NCBI GenBank assembly: GCA_964473645.1
Contig: CAYYPW010000010.1
Location: 154,347 to 218,346 of the forward strand
Origin: HdN1 sp964473645
GTDB taxonomy: Bacteria > Pseudomonadota > Gammaproteobacteria > Pseudomonadales > Ketobacteraceae
Reading direction: 5' to 3'
Length of the DNA stretch: 64,000 nt
A program made the position numbers and the translations under genes. The notes beneath the pieces are model-generated. The model saw only the letters and a program-made list of their open reading frames with translations. It searched no databases and had not been told where the DNA came from. Shown here in pieces: positions 17,157 to 26,132 of this stretch (position 1 is its first letter; each line of letters starts with the position of its first letter).

Positions 17157-19418
17157 TTACAATCGCGCCAGAACCCCTGCCGACACTTTGAAATACAATC
17201 GAGCATTGCGGTCTTCCGCTTCCCCTTCAGCCTCGCTTAACGCTGCTTCAGAATCCGGTGCGCCTTCCAGATAACGCTCCAGATAGGCGAGGAAACGGCC
17301 GCGCTGCGCCACATGCAGGGGGCTGTCGGTTTCGTGGTTGAGCATGGTGCTGTTGATAACACCTACCCCACTTTCTTTATCGATCTGAATATCCAAGACC
17401 CGGAACTGTTGCGGCCAGTTGACCATAGAACCCGATTCAATTTCCCAATAGCCATGCTCCGCATCTCTGCCAGGGCGCGCACGCACATTGTTGATATGGG
17501 TATGAGCAACCAAATGTGCCAATACATTGGGGAATTCGTTCAAGGTGCTCACCAGCAGGTTTCCATTCAACACAATGGCACTGGGTTTATGGTGCGAGCT
17601 GACAATCACCAGTTGGCCTGCCGTTGTCGCGGCCTGCAATTCCTGCTTCAACCACGCAATATCATAAAGATCCAACCAACCTTCGGGGCCGATGGGCATA
17701 TTGGTATCCAGCGCAATATGCCGGATCAATCCGTTTTCGCTGTTGAATGCATAATGCAGGCGTCCATCCAGATTGCCACGGCGCTCAATGACATGCTGCA
17801 TGCCATGACCGTGCGGGTGCGTAGTGGAATTAAACATTTCGCTGGCGATTTCCTGCGGATTCATGACGCGACGATCGGCATCGGCAGGGATAGTAAAACT
17901 GGCAGGGTCGAGTAAATGCTCAAGAAATCCGAGCAAACTGGGGTCATACCCCAACCAGTTCTTGTCGCCTGTGCTGATCGAGTCATACAACTCGCGCGTA
18001 CCGCCCCGCAGTTGTTTGCCAAACAGATTCATGGGTTTGTCAGTAATCGGAAAATTACCCAGCATCAACCCATCGTGATTGCCGGCCACATAATACCAGG
18101 GGATATCGTCCTGCCCATCACGCGTGGCGTTAAGTCCCAACGCATCGAAAGCATCGTAGGTGTCATTCGGTTTGCCGTCAGCAAAGGTTCCCGCGATGGG
18201 ATCATCGTCAATACCACTGTCAGAATTGACCAGCCCGCCATCGAGCACATCGATCCCGAAACGCACCTCGTTATACTGGCTGATATCGGCGAAATCGCCT
18301 GTAAACACCGCCAACTCGATCGGCTTTTGCTGCTGCGTTTCGTACTCACGCAAGGTGCGCACCATGTCATCGACCTGATTGACGATCGACGGACTGGCCG
18401 GGTAATACGACGAAGGAATCAAAAATTTTACCGGATTGACGCTGAGCGGGCTCTCATCGTCACGCATCTGAAAATCGCTCATCACCACGAAGTGGTGCAC
18501 ATCCACGCTTGCATCCATCGATGCCGGTCGCGTCACGAAATCCTCACGCTCGATATAAGCGGCATCGGGGCCTATCGTCTGCACACGCTGCTTATAGGCA
18601 ACATACAAATCTTGTAATGAACCATTCTCTTGTGGGGAACCGTCGTTGCCTTCCAGTACCAGATTCGCGCCCGTGGCCTTAAAGATAAATTCCAACGGGG
18701 AGTCACCCGCCTTTACCGTATCTTGCAACATCAAATCGAACACTTGACGTGCTTCACTGTCGATGTCGGCAAACGCTGCCTTGTCGGCCTCGCTGATAGC
18801 GGGGTACCTAAACGGCGTCAATGCTCTGGCGGCACGTCGATTCTGCTCGCGATAGACGCCGGGCAACACTTGGGCAAAGCTATGGCGGAAGGCATGCACA
18901 TGCAGGTCTGACGCCAATTCGGTCTGCAATAGCGTTTCGGCCTCACGCTTGAAACTGTCAGGACTCTGCCTGAAATTGAGCTGTTTACCTGTCGCCAACT
19001 CACGAATACTGCGGGTGATCAACACACCGTTCATGGGGGCCAGATCGTAATCCAGCGTCAATAAAAAACGAATCAGATTTTCTTCTGTGGCAGCATCGCC
19101 CTGCGCCAGATCCGTTATCGCCAGCTTCGCTTTACCGGCAGTTGAACCCAGCACGATATCCCCGATTTTGAAGGTAATGGTCTGCCCTTCAATATAGGTA
19201 TAACGGCCGTTCTCATCGGTCAGCCCCTCGCTGTTGCCAGTGGCGAATTGCAGCCCCTGCATACCCATGAAAACGCTGTTGCGCGGCGTGCCGTTGGCTG
19301 TGTCCGACGTGGGTGCGGGTGCAGAGGTGTCAGGCGTAGACGAGGCCGAACCGCCGCCACCACAGCCCATCAGGGAAAGCGCGATAATTGCTGGAATCAG
19401 CTTAAGTTTTTGGTTCAT
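17157..19418 (-). CDS. Calcineurin-like metallophosphoesterase lipoprotein (TIGR03768-like)
   Basis: The 753-residue protein is a lipoprotein (ALSLMGC, Cys 19, followed by a Gly/Ser/Pro linker). Residues of about 50-130 form a small domain (GLTDENGRYTYIEGQTITFK) seen in other gammaproteobacterial lipoproteins. The metallophosphoesterase domain starts near 305 with MSDFQM (Asp 315), then TGDF (374-375), GNHD (446-449), SSHHKP (609-610) and AHTHIN (639-641), a full set of dimetal ligands. The large domain with long inserts resembles the TIGR03768 group. The substrate is unknown; location is the periplasmic face of a membrane. It is divergent from the M24 peptidase operon. Confidence 0.83.
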   Translation of the reverse strand: MNQKLKLIPAIIALSLMGCGGGGSASSTPDTSAPAPTSDTANGTPRNSVFMGMQGLQFATGNSEGLTDENGRYTYIEGQTITFKIGDIVLGSTAGKAKLAITDLAQGDAATEENLIRFLLTLDYDLAPMNGVLITRSIRELATGKQLNFRQSPDSFKREAETLLQTELASDLHVHAFRHSFAQVLPGVYREQNRRAARALTPFRYPAISEADKAAFADIDSEARQVFDLMLQDTVKAGDSPLEFIFKATGANLVLEGNDGSPQENGSLQDLYVAYKQRVQTIGPDAAYIEREDFVTRPASMDASVDVHHFVVMSDFQMRDDESPLSVNPVKFLIPSSYYPASPSIVNQVDDMVRTLREYETQQQKPIELAVFTGDFADISQYNEVRFGIDVLDGGLVNSDSGIDDDPIAGTFADGKPNDTYDAFDALGLNATRDGQDDIPWYYVAGNHDGLMLGNFPITDKPMNLFGKQLRGGTRELYDSISTGDKNWLGYDPSLLGFLEHLLDPASFTIPADADRRVMNPQEIASEMFNSTTHPHGHGMQHVIERRGNLDGRLHYAFNSENGLIRHIALDTNMPIGPEGWLDLYDIAWLKQELQAATTAGQLVIVSSHHKPSAIVLNGNLLVSTLNEFPNVLAHLVAHTHINNVRARPGRDAEHGYWEIESGSMVNWPQQFRVLDIQIDKESGVGVINSTMLNHETDSPLHVAQRGRFLAYLERYLEGAPDSEAALSEAEGEAEDRNARLYFKVSAGVLARL

Positions 19419-19656
19419 GGTCTTATTGTTATCTGTGGTTGAATGTCAAGAACAGGTCACTTAATAGCCCATCCTACCAGAACGACCGTCACAATACTGT
19501 AACATTGGGTAACCCAAAAGCACGTCTCCCGGGTCAAGTCACCACCCCCTTCGCTCTCTTCGCGAGGTCCGCCTCTCGCTTGTCATTTACATCATTCACT
19601 GATACATTCATCTATGTACCACTAAACAACAGCACTCAAATACAGCCGGTGGCCCC

Positions 19657-20526
19657 ATGACCCAGCTCGCACCTTCCCTCAATGCACACGACCTCGATGG
19701 CTTTCGTCGCGCGCAACAATTGGCGTATCAGTGCGCCGAGACAATCGCCCTGCAGCTTCGCCCGGGTATCAGTGAGCGCCAAACCGCTGCCCTGATGAAA
19801 ACCTGGTTGCAAGATCACGGCGTGCATGAGTGGTTTCACCAACCTTTTGCGTGGTTTGGAGACCGCACCGCGTTTCGTGGCCTGATCGCCTTCAAGGCAC
19901 TGCAAGGCTTCAACCCGGCCTTCTACCCCGGCGCACGCCGACTCGAAGAAGGCATGCCCTACATTCTCGATTGTGCCCCCACCCTGCACGGCTATTCGGC
20001 CGACATTGGCTACGCCGGCTGCCTGGGACAAAACCCGATTCTAGAGCGGTTGCAGGATGATTTGCTCGAGCATCGCCAATTGATCCTGACACTGATTCGA
20101 CAACGCCGGTCGATGGCCGAGACAAGCCGTGCAGTCGATGCGTTATGCACCCGGCAAGGCGTCGAGCCTCGCCATCACGCCTACCCGTTCTCAGTGCTCG
20201 CGCATCGGGTTGAGCAACTGCCTGACGATCAAAAGGGCCACCTCAGCCTGTTCAACTTTGGCGTTCGCAATGTGCGTGGCCTGCTGCACAGCGTGGTGCA
20301 AGGGCAGCGCGACGGCTGGTCGCCACTGTGGTCCAGTGATCATCGCTCCGATCATGCCCCAATACCCGGTTTGTGGGCGGTCGAACCGCACCTGGGGTTT
20401 CGCGATGTAGGCGCCAAATTCGAGGAGTTGCTGGTGATCACGGATAGCGATGCGTATTGGCTAGACGATAACGTTCCCCATGTACGGCGCTGGCAAGCGC
20501 GTGGCTTACTGAAGGAGGCTGCCTGA
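19657..20526 (+). CDS. M24-family metallopeptidase (aminopeptidase P/methionine aminopeptidase fold)
   Basis: The 289-residue protein has the pita-bread fold ligands: Asp in YILDCAP, Asp in YSADIGY, a His in the GLLHSV region, Glu in AVEPHLGF and Glu in KFEELLVI. It lacks the N-terminal creatinase domain of full-length Xaa-Pro aminopeptidases and has no signal peptide. Its TGA overlaps the ATG of the next gene (ATGA), implying translational coupling. The three-gene operon combines this peptidase fold with a hydrolase-SDR fusion and a PF10118 protein, so a non-peptide substrate is possible. Confidence 0.85.
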   Translation: MTQLAPSLNAHDLDGFRRAQQLAYQCAETIALQLRPGISERQTAALMKTWLQDHGVHEWFHQPFAWFGDRTAFRGLIAFKALQGFNPAFYPGARRLEEGMPYILDCAPTLHGYSADIGYAGCLGQNPILERLQDDLLEHRQLILTLIRQRRSMAETSRAVDALCTRQGVEPRHHAYPFSVLAHRVEQLPDDQKGHLSLFNFGVRNVRGLLHSVVQGQRDGWSPLWSSDHRSDHAPIPGLWAVEPHLGFRDVGAKFEELLVITDSDAYWLDDNVPHVRRWQARGLLKEAA

Positions 20527-22427
20527 TGACTGTTGAATCCACCACGCCGATCAACACGGCGCACACCCTCACACCGGTGGCTTTCGCCAATGTATTGAAC
20601 GCCGCAGAACGACATCGCATTACCACAGAGGACAGTGCGACATTTAAAACAGATATCGCGCTGCAAATCTGGCGCAACCCTGGCAAACCCACGTTGCTGC
20701 TGGTACACGGCTATCCCGACGCCAGCGACATCTGGCTACCGTTGGTGAGCCAGCTTCAAGCCGAATATCAGATAATAACGTACGATGTGCGCGGCGCCGG
20801 TCATTCATCGCGCCCGTATTCGATCGATGCGTATGCACTGACGCAGTTGATGCACGATATGCACGCTGTGATCGATGCGGTGAATCCCGATACGCCCGTG
20901 CATGTGATCGGCCACGATTGGGGGTCGATCCAGAGTTGGGAGACCATTACCGAGCCCGGTGCGACACAGCGTATCAAATCCTTCACCTCGATTTCAGGGC
21001 CGTGCCTGGATCATGTCGGTAGCTGGATGCAGACGGCCATGCGATCAGGCTCACTGTCTGACATCGGTGGCACGCTGAATCAGATTGCGCACTCCTGGTA
21101 TATCCTGCTGTTTCAATTTCCGCTGCTGGCACCGCTTTTATGGCAAGCCGGCCTGGGTAACGCGTGGCCTACGCTGCTCAAGCATCTGGAAGGCATCAGC
21201 GATGCACCCGTCAGCCCTACCCAAACTGACGATGGCAAGACCGGTATTGCACTTTATCGTAAAAACATGCTGCCGCGCTTGCTCAAACCGCGAGCCCGTT
21301 ATGCCCAAGTACCGGTGCAACAGATTTTTGCCACCCAGGACAAATTCGTTAGCGCGCGCATGATTGACGTCGCCAATGCATGGGTTGAACACCTGTGGAA
21401 GCGCCCTGTCGCGACCACTCACTGGTTGCAATTGAGCCACCCGCAAGCCTTAGCGCGCTGGATCGATCAGTTTGTCATGCATATCGAGACCGGCAAACCC
21501 GACGCTGAACTTGACCGTTACAAAGCCAGCACTTCCACGCAGAGCGCTCTAAAAAGGCAGGTACAAAACCAACCACAAAAGCCGGCGCAGACCAGCAAAA
21601 AAACTCGCCCTTTTCTCGGCAAACTGGCAGTGATCACGGGCGCGGGCAGTGGCATCGGGCGTGAAACCGCATTGGCACTGGCAGAGCAAGGCATGGATGT
21701 CGTGTGCACCGACATCAACGAACACGATGCACAACGCACTGCAACTCTTGCCCGTCTACTCGGCAGCAACGCCTATGTATATCGGGTCGATGTGGCCGAT
21801 GCCAGCGCCATGGAAACCTTCGCCTCACAGCTGCGCGCACACCATGGCGTGCCCGATGTGGTGATCAATAATGCCGGCATTGGCATGGCCGGGGGCTTTA
21901 TGAAAACCAGCGTAAAAGACTGGCAAAAAGTGCTGGATGTCAACCTGTGGGGCGTTATTCATGGCAGCCGTTTATTCGCGCAACAAATGATTGAAGATGC
22001 CAAACCAGGCCACATCGTCAACGTGGCCTCGGCAGCGGCTTATACGCCTTCAGCCGCCTACCCGGCCTATGCGACGACCAAAGCCGCCGTCTTCATGTTA
22101 ACGGATTGCCTGAGGGCCGAATTGAGCAAGCATCACATTGGTGTCTCCACCATTTGTCCGGGCATCATCAATACCAATATCACCCGCAATACGCGTTTCG
22201 TCGGCGATGATCAATACACCGAACAGAAAAAGCAGCAAAAAACCACGCAGCTTTACAAAAAGCGCGCCTTTACGCCCGACCGGGTGGCGCGTGAAATCGT
22301 TGACGCCATCAAACACAATCGCCCGATCGTTACCGTGAGCCCGGAAGCCAAAGGCCTGCGCTTGCTATCACGATTTGCCCCTGGCGTGCTGCGCACCCTG
22401 GCGCGCTTTGATGTCACACCCGCTTGA
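20526..22427 (+). CDS. Alpha/beta hydrolase - short-chain dehydrogenase fusion protein
   Basis: The 633-residue protein joins two enzymes. Residues of about 40-325 are an alpha/beta hydrolase with LVHGYPDASDIW and nucleophile motif GHDWGS, where Asp 131 replaces the usual Ser, as in epoxide hydrolases and haloalkane dehalogenases. Residues of about 365-625 are a classical SDR with TGAGSGIG (371-378), NNAG and catalytic YATTK (Tyr 515, Lys 519). A Gln/Lys-rich linker separates them. The start ATG overlaps the preceding stop. Fusions of this kind occur in lipid-, sterol- or hydrocarbon-degrading Gammaproteobacteria. Successive hydrolysis and oxidoreduction of one substrate is a reasonable inference. 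Confidence 0.87.
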   Translation: MTVESTTPINTAHTLTPVAFANVLNAAERHRITTEDSATFKTDIALQIWRNPGKPTLLLVHGYPDASDIWLPLVSQLQAEYQIITYDVRGAGHSSRPYSIDAYALTQLMHDMHAVIDAVNPDTPVHVIGHDWGSIQSWETITEPGATQRIKSFTSISGPCLDHVGSWMQTAMRSGSLSDIGGTLNQIAHSWYILLFQFPLLAPLLWQAGLGNAWPTLLKHLEGISDAPVSPTQTDDGKTGIALYRKNMLPRLLKPRARYAQVPVQQIFATQDKFVSARMIDVANAWVEHLWKRPVATTHWLQLSHPQALARWIDQFVMHIETGKPDAELDRYKASTSTQSALKRQVQNQPQKPAQTSKKTRPFLGKLAVITGAGSGIGRETALALAEQGMDVVCTDINEHDAQRTATLARLLGSNAYVYRVDVADASAMETFASQLRAHHGVPDVVINNAGIGMAGGFMKTSVKDWQKVLDVNLWGVIHGSRLFAQQMIEDAKPGHIVNVASAAAYTPSAAYPAYATTKAAVFMLTDCLRAELSKHHIGVSTICPGIINTNITRNTRFVGDDQYTEQKKQQKTTQLYKKRAFTPDRVAREIVDAIKHNRPIVTVSPEAKGLRLLSRFAPGVLRTLARFDVTPA

Positions 22428-22441
22428 AGGAGATCATCCCC

Positions 22442-23359
22442 ATGGCCATCACCCTTTTGAAAAAAGAACTTGCCAGCAACACAGTCGGTTCTGGTATTGA
22501 AGCCCGCAAAGTGCGCTTTAACTGGGATAACACCCCGATACACTGGGTCGATAACGATCCTTATGCCACCCATTTATTGAATGTACTGCATTTATTATTA
22601 CCTGCAGGCGAGCTCTGGTTCTGCCGTATTTACAATAAAGCCTTGCCTTTGGTCAGTGATCCGCATCTCGCCGCCGATGTGCGTGGGTTTATTCGCCAGG
22701 AGGCGGTGCATTCGCGCTCCCATGATGAGGTGCTACGCTTTCTGGAGCAACATCGAGTCTCGATTCGCACTTATACCGCCCGTGTTGAGTGGCTGTTTGA
22801 ACGAGTGCTGGGCGATCGTCCCTTGGGAAATCGGTTTTGGCATCGTCGTCTAGATAAACCCTGGTTGAAACTTCGCGTGGGGCTGATTGGCGCCATCGAG
22901 CATTTCACTACGACCATGGGAGATTGGGTGCTCAACGCCAAAGGTCTGGATAGCGGTAACGTCGACCCTGTCATGCTGGACTTGTTGCGCTGGCACGGGG
23001 CAGAAGAGGTAGAGCACCGCTGTGTGGCACACGATCTTTACGCGCATCTGGGGGGTGGTTATGTCAGTCGTCAACTGTTGATGGCGCTGACCTTCACCGT
23101 TCTGTGGGTTTTGTGGGTGCAGGGAATTCGCCATTTGATGCGCAATGATCCGCAGATTCCCAACGATTATCGCTGGGGCTGGCAGGATTTTCGGCGGCTG
23201 GGACGTGAGGATAAAGTGCCGACTTTGGGCATGATATTACGTTCAACACTGCGTTATGTTCCGCCAGGATATCACCCGCGAGATGAAGCTGATACCGAGC
23301 AGGCACTGGCATATTTTCGTCGCTCGCCAGCCGCGCGGGCGGCGGCTGAGGCTGCATAA
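22442..23359 (+). CDS. PF10118-type putative metal-dependent hydrolase
   Basis: ATG 22442 is chosen because AAGGAG lies ten bases upstream and overlaps the end of the hydrolase-SDR gene. The 305-residue product has the family pattern WFCRIYNKALPLV, FIRQEAVHSRSHDEVL and GAEEVEHRCVAHDLY. These Glu/His clusters form a ferritin-like helical metal site. The family is annotated as metal-dependent hydrolase without firm biochemistry and often sits by SDR and hydrolase genes. Hydrophobic segments near residue 220 may associate with the membrane. Confidence 0.85.
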   Translation: MAITLLKKELASNTVGSGIEARKVRFNWDNTPIHWVDNDPYATHLLNVLHLLLPAGELWFCRIYNKALPLVSDPHLAADVRGFIRQEAVHSRSHDEVLRFLEQHRVSIRTYTARVEWLFERVLGDRPLGNRFWHRRLDKPWLKLRVGLIGAIEHFTTTMGDWVLNAKGLDSGNVDPVMLDLLRWHGAEEVEHRCVAHDLYAHLGGGYVSRQLLMALTFTVLWVLWVQGIRHLMRNDPQIPNDYRWGWQDFRRLGREDKVPTLGMILRSTLRYVPPGYHPRDEADTEQALAYFRRSPAARAAAEAA

Positions 23360-23380
23360 TTTTGTGGGGGTAAGGGGGAA

Positions 23381-23410
23381 GAAGGCAACGCCAGGTTTAG
23401 CGTTGCCTTC
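23381..23410. terminator. Hairpin between convergent genes
   Basis: GAAGGCAACGC (23381-23391) pairs exactly with GCGTTGCCTTC (23400-23410) around an eight-base loop. It lies between the PF10118 gene and the convergent lipase-like gene. There is no long T-run on either side, so it may be a weak bidirectional terminator or an mRNA 3' stabiliser. Confidence 0.65.
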
Positions 23411-23432
23411 CTGGTTCCATCCAACAAATCCA

Positions 23433-24590
23433 TCAAAACGTCGCCAAAAATTCCCGCGTTCTCTCTATCACCACCTCCCGAATAAAATCCCGCTCCATAT
23501 AGGATTCATGATAAGCATCGGGGAATTCCACAACATCAAAAGATGGCGCGTTAACTGCGTTCTGCTGCAGCAAATCAAAACCCTTGGCGCCCACAATCCG
23601 GTCATCGCCCGAACGGAACATCAAAACGGGAATGGAAATCTTGGCGGCTTCTGTGGCACTACGCGCCTTGAAAGTGGCTTCGTAAGATTCTTTGGCAAAT
23701 TGATTGGTCACACCCCAGGTCGCACCGGGACCACCTGCGATCAATTCGGGTTGTTGCTCGATAATTTCGTTATAGACTTGCCAGCGTTTCCAGCTCTTGG
23801 TCAATAATTCATGCTCGAATTTATCCGGGCTTTTGGAATCAATCAACACCGCCGGCTCCTGCATGTCGAGCGAATACGCCTTGCCCTGTCCGGCACTTAC
23901 CAAGGTTTTCGACACCGAATAACCAAACGCTTCACTGACCGGAAAGGGATGCGTCGTCATTACCTGCATCAAAGGCGATGACAATACTGCGCCGTCGAAA
24001 TCCTCTGGATACTGTTGGATGTATTGTGTCGCGACGTTGCCACCCACTGAATGTGCGAAAAACAAATGCTTGTCATGCGGTGTTGCGTTCACCACGGTAT
24101 CCACAAAAATCTTGGCGTCCTTGATATAGTCATCAAAGTCGTTGATATAGATTTTTCGGCGTTCTTTATCACTGCCATCGAGAATGCGGCCGGAATGGCC
24201 ATGGCCACGGTGCTCCATTATGTAAATGGAGTAACCAGAATCACGCAGATCGTAGATCAGCTCGGCATATTTGTTATAGGTTTCATTCAAACCATGCAGA
24301 ATAACCAAGGCACCCTTTTCGTTTTCCACTTCGAATTTTGCATAGGCAATACGAATGGCATCGGTACCGACAAACGAGCCGAATTCCCCTTGATTAAAGT
24401 AGGGCAGCACTTCACTGTGATAATACTGGCGATACGCCGCGACGACCTCGTCGGGATCGCGCTCAATACTGGGGACGCTGGTTTTGCAACCTGAAAGCAC
24501 GCTCCCCAACAAAACGATTAAATATGTGACTATTAGGTTTCGCGTCCGGCTGTTGTTTCGTATCCGGTTAACGTGTTGTTTCAGGTTCAT
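23433..24590 (-). CDS. Alpha/beta hydrolase lipoprotein (monoacylglycerol lipase / lysophospholipase-like)
   Basis: The 385-residue protein has a hydrophobic N-terminus with lipobox LGSVLSGC. The catalytic fold shows VILHGLNETYNKY, the EHRGHGHSG motif typical of the PldB/monoglyceride-lipase group, a nucleophile elbow FAHSVGGN with the central Ser, Asp in FRSGDDRIV and His in DAYHESY. The first elbow residue is Ala rather than Gly. It should be membrane-anchored and act on lysophospholipids or monoacylglycerols. It is a single gene, convergent with the operon on its left. Confidence 0.83.
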   Translation of the reverse strand: MNLKQHVNRIRNNSRTRNLIVTYLIVLLGSVLSGCKTSVPSIERDPDEVVAAYRQYYHSEVLPYFNQGEFGSFVGTDAIRIAYAKFEVENEKGALVILHGLNETYNKYAELIYDLRDSGYSIYIMEHRGHGHSGRILDGSDKERRKIYINDFDDYIKDAKIFVDTVVNATPHDKHLFFAHSVGGNVATQYIQQYPEDFDGAVLSSPLMQVMTTHPFPVSEAFGYSVSKTLVSAGQGKAYSLDMQEPAVLIDSKSPDKFEHELLTKSWKRWQVYNEIIEQQPELIAGGPGATWGVTNQFAKESYEATFKARSATEAAKISIPVLMFRSGDDRIVGAKGFDLLQQNAVNAPSFDVVEFPDAYHESYMERDFIREVVIERTREFLATF

Positions 24591-24792
24591 GCGTGCAGGC
24601 TCTTGCTTTTTCTCGTTATATGCCAGCGGCAGTATAGAGGATCAGCAAGAGTCGCGATTGTTACGATTGGTGAAGAATTTTATCTGGATGTTCTATAACG
24701 GTTTGTCTCGCTTATGGTTGTTATTGCTTTGACTGTTATAGCGTTGGCTATTATCACTTTGACTGAGTTAGTTCAAAGGGCATATTTTTTGC

Positions 24793-24847
24793 GATTGTTA
24801 CCTTGTTGATTGCTTCTTTTGCGATTGCTTCTTTTGAGATTGTTACC
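24793..24847. repeat. Degenerate 15-base tandem repeat
   Basis: Three and two-thirds 15-base units, all beginning GATTG, run back to back: GATTGTTACCTTGTT (24793), GATTGCTTCTTTTGC (24808), GATTGCTTCTTTTGA (24823) and GATTGTTACC (24838). They abut the 3' end of the response-regulator gene. The whole 24591-24850 gap is T-rich and holds no gene I can support. Confidence 0.7.
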
Positions 24848-24850
24848 CGC

Positions 24851-25975
24851 CTACTGCTGCAATACCGTGAGGATATGATGACGCAGTTCCTCCATATGCG
24901 AATCAATCGCGCTGCTTTCATCAAAAATTTCATCCAGCCTTGCGCGTCCGGCACGCAAAGGTTCAATCAAGGCATCCTCTTGCTCATCGGAAAGCATCAT
25001 GGTCATGAACTGGCGCTCCATGTTCGCCATCATCACAGTGATAGTCTCATCAATCACGTGCTGAAAATGTCGCATGCGCTCATCAACTTTACGCAGCGAA
25101 TCGCCCGCGTTATTCAGCGCTCGACACACTTCCGAGGTGCGGTATTGCGTGGCTGTCTGCTCGTTTACCAGCGAACGAACCCGCGCATCCGCAATGACCA
25201 CCAGGCGCGCCACATGATCACGCAAGCGACCCCCGCGATCTTCATCCGCAGGCATGTCCTTTATCAGAATGGAAATCGTGTCCGCATTGAAAATGCAGCG
25301 CCTCCCCACCGATACAATCCGCTTGCCATCTTTGGCCATATCCAGCAATTGTGTTTCGAGGGGTGTCAACACCGTGTTGGAAAAATACAGAGGCTGCAAT
25401 TCATCGCCCCTTACCACCAGACATCCGTTTACCTGGTATTGACTGAGCGCATCGAGCACGTGATCGGCCAATGTTGAAAAATCCGGGCAATTCAATGCGT
25501 TTTCGACAAACGACACGATGACACCCAGCTCTCCGCTGGTCGACATGGCCGTGTAAGCCACCTCACTGGCCGAGCGCAGGCGCGAATCAAGTTGCTGCAA
25601 TGACCCCTGATACGCCAGCAAAATTTCTATTTTGCATTTCAGTTCGTGCAGGTTAATGGGCTTGCAGATGTAATCCTCTGCCCCGGCCTTATAACCGGTC
25701 AGACGGTCTTCGAGCGTATTCATGGCAGACACGAACAGCACCGGAATCTGGCTGGTGTCAGCATCCGCTTTGAGCCTGCGGCAGACTTCAATGCCGTTCA
25801 TACCAGGCATGGCAATATCCAGCAGAATTACATCCGGCTTCAGCTCGGCCGCCATCGCCAGGCCCTCCTCCCCGGATAAGGCCACATGCAACGCCTTGTC
25901 TTCAAAAGTTTTTTTCAACAACTCCTGATTATTGGCATCGTCGTCGATCGAGAGAATTACCGGCGTACTGCGCAT
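24851..25975 (-). CDS. Response regulator with an uncharacterised C-terminal output region
   Basis: ATG 25975 is chosen because AGAGG lies eight bases upstream, giving 374 residues. Residues 1-120 are a complete receiver domain: acidic DDD at 11-13, phospho-Asp 53 in VILLDIAMPG, Ser 83 and Lys 105 in CKPIN. The remaining 250 residues contain no DNA-binding, GGDEF or EAL motif. They read as a middle domain with a GRRCIFNADTISILIKD segment and a helical tail (about 260-374). The gene is divergent from the hybrid kinase at 26133 with about 157 bases between starts, so that kinase is the natural partner. Confidence 0.85.
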   Translation of the reverse strand: MRSTPVILSIDDDANNQELLKKTFEDKALHVALSGEEGLAMAAELKPDVILLDIAMPGMNGIEVCRRLKADADTSQIPVLFVSAMNTLEDRLTGYKAGAEDYICKPINLHELKCKIEILLAYQGSLQQLDSRLRSASEVAYTAMSTSGELGVIVSFVENALNCPDFSTLADHVLDALSQYQVNGCLVVRGDELQPLYFSNTVLTPLETQLLDMAKDGKRIVSVGRRCIFNADTISILIKDMPADEDRGGRLRDHVARLVVIADARVRSLVNEQTATQYRTSEVCRALNNAGDSLRKVDERMRHFQHVIDETITVMMANMERQFMTMMLSDEQEDALIEPLRAGRARLDEIFDESSAIDSHMEELRHHILTVLQQ

Positions 25976-26132
25976 AAAATCTACCTCTTTTTTTATGCTA
26001 TCAGTCAAACGATAGATCATTTTTTGACCTCTATCAGGATTCTTGTGTTCTCGCGCTGGCAAATTGCGAATCCCTACAAATAATGAATAAGCGTCCATAC
26101 TTTTATGCTCCCGTCGATTCCACCGAGGCGCC

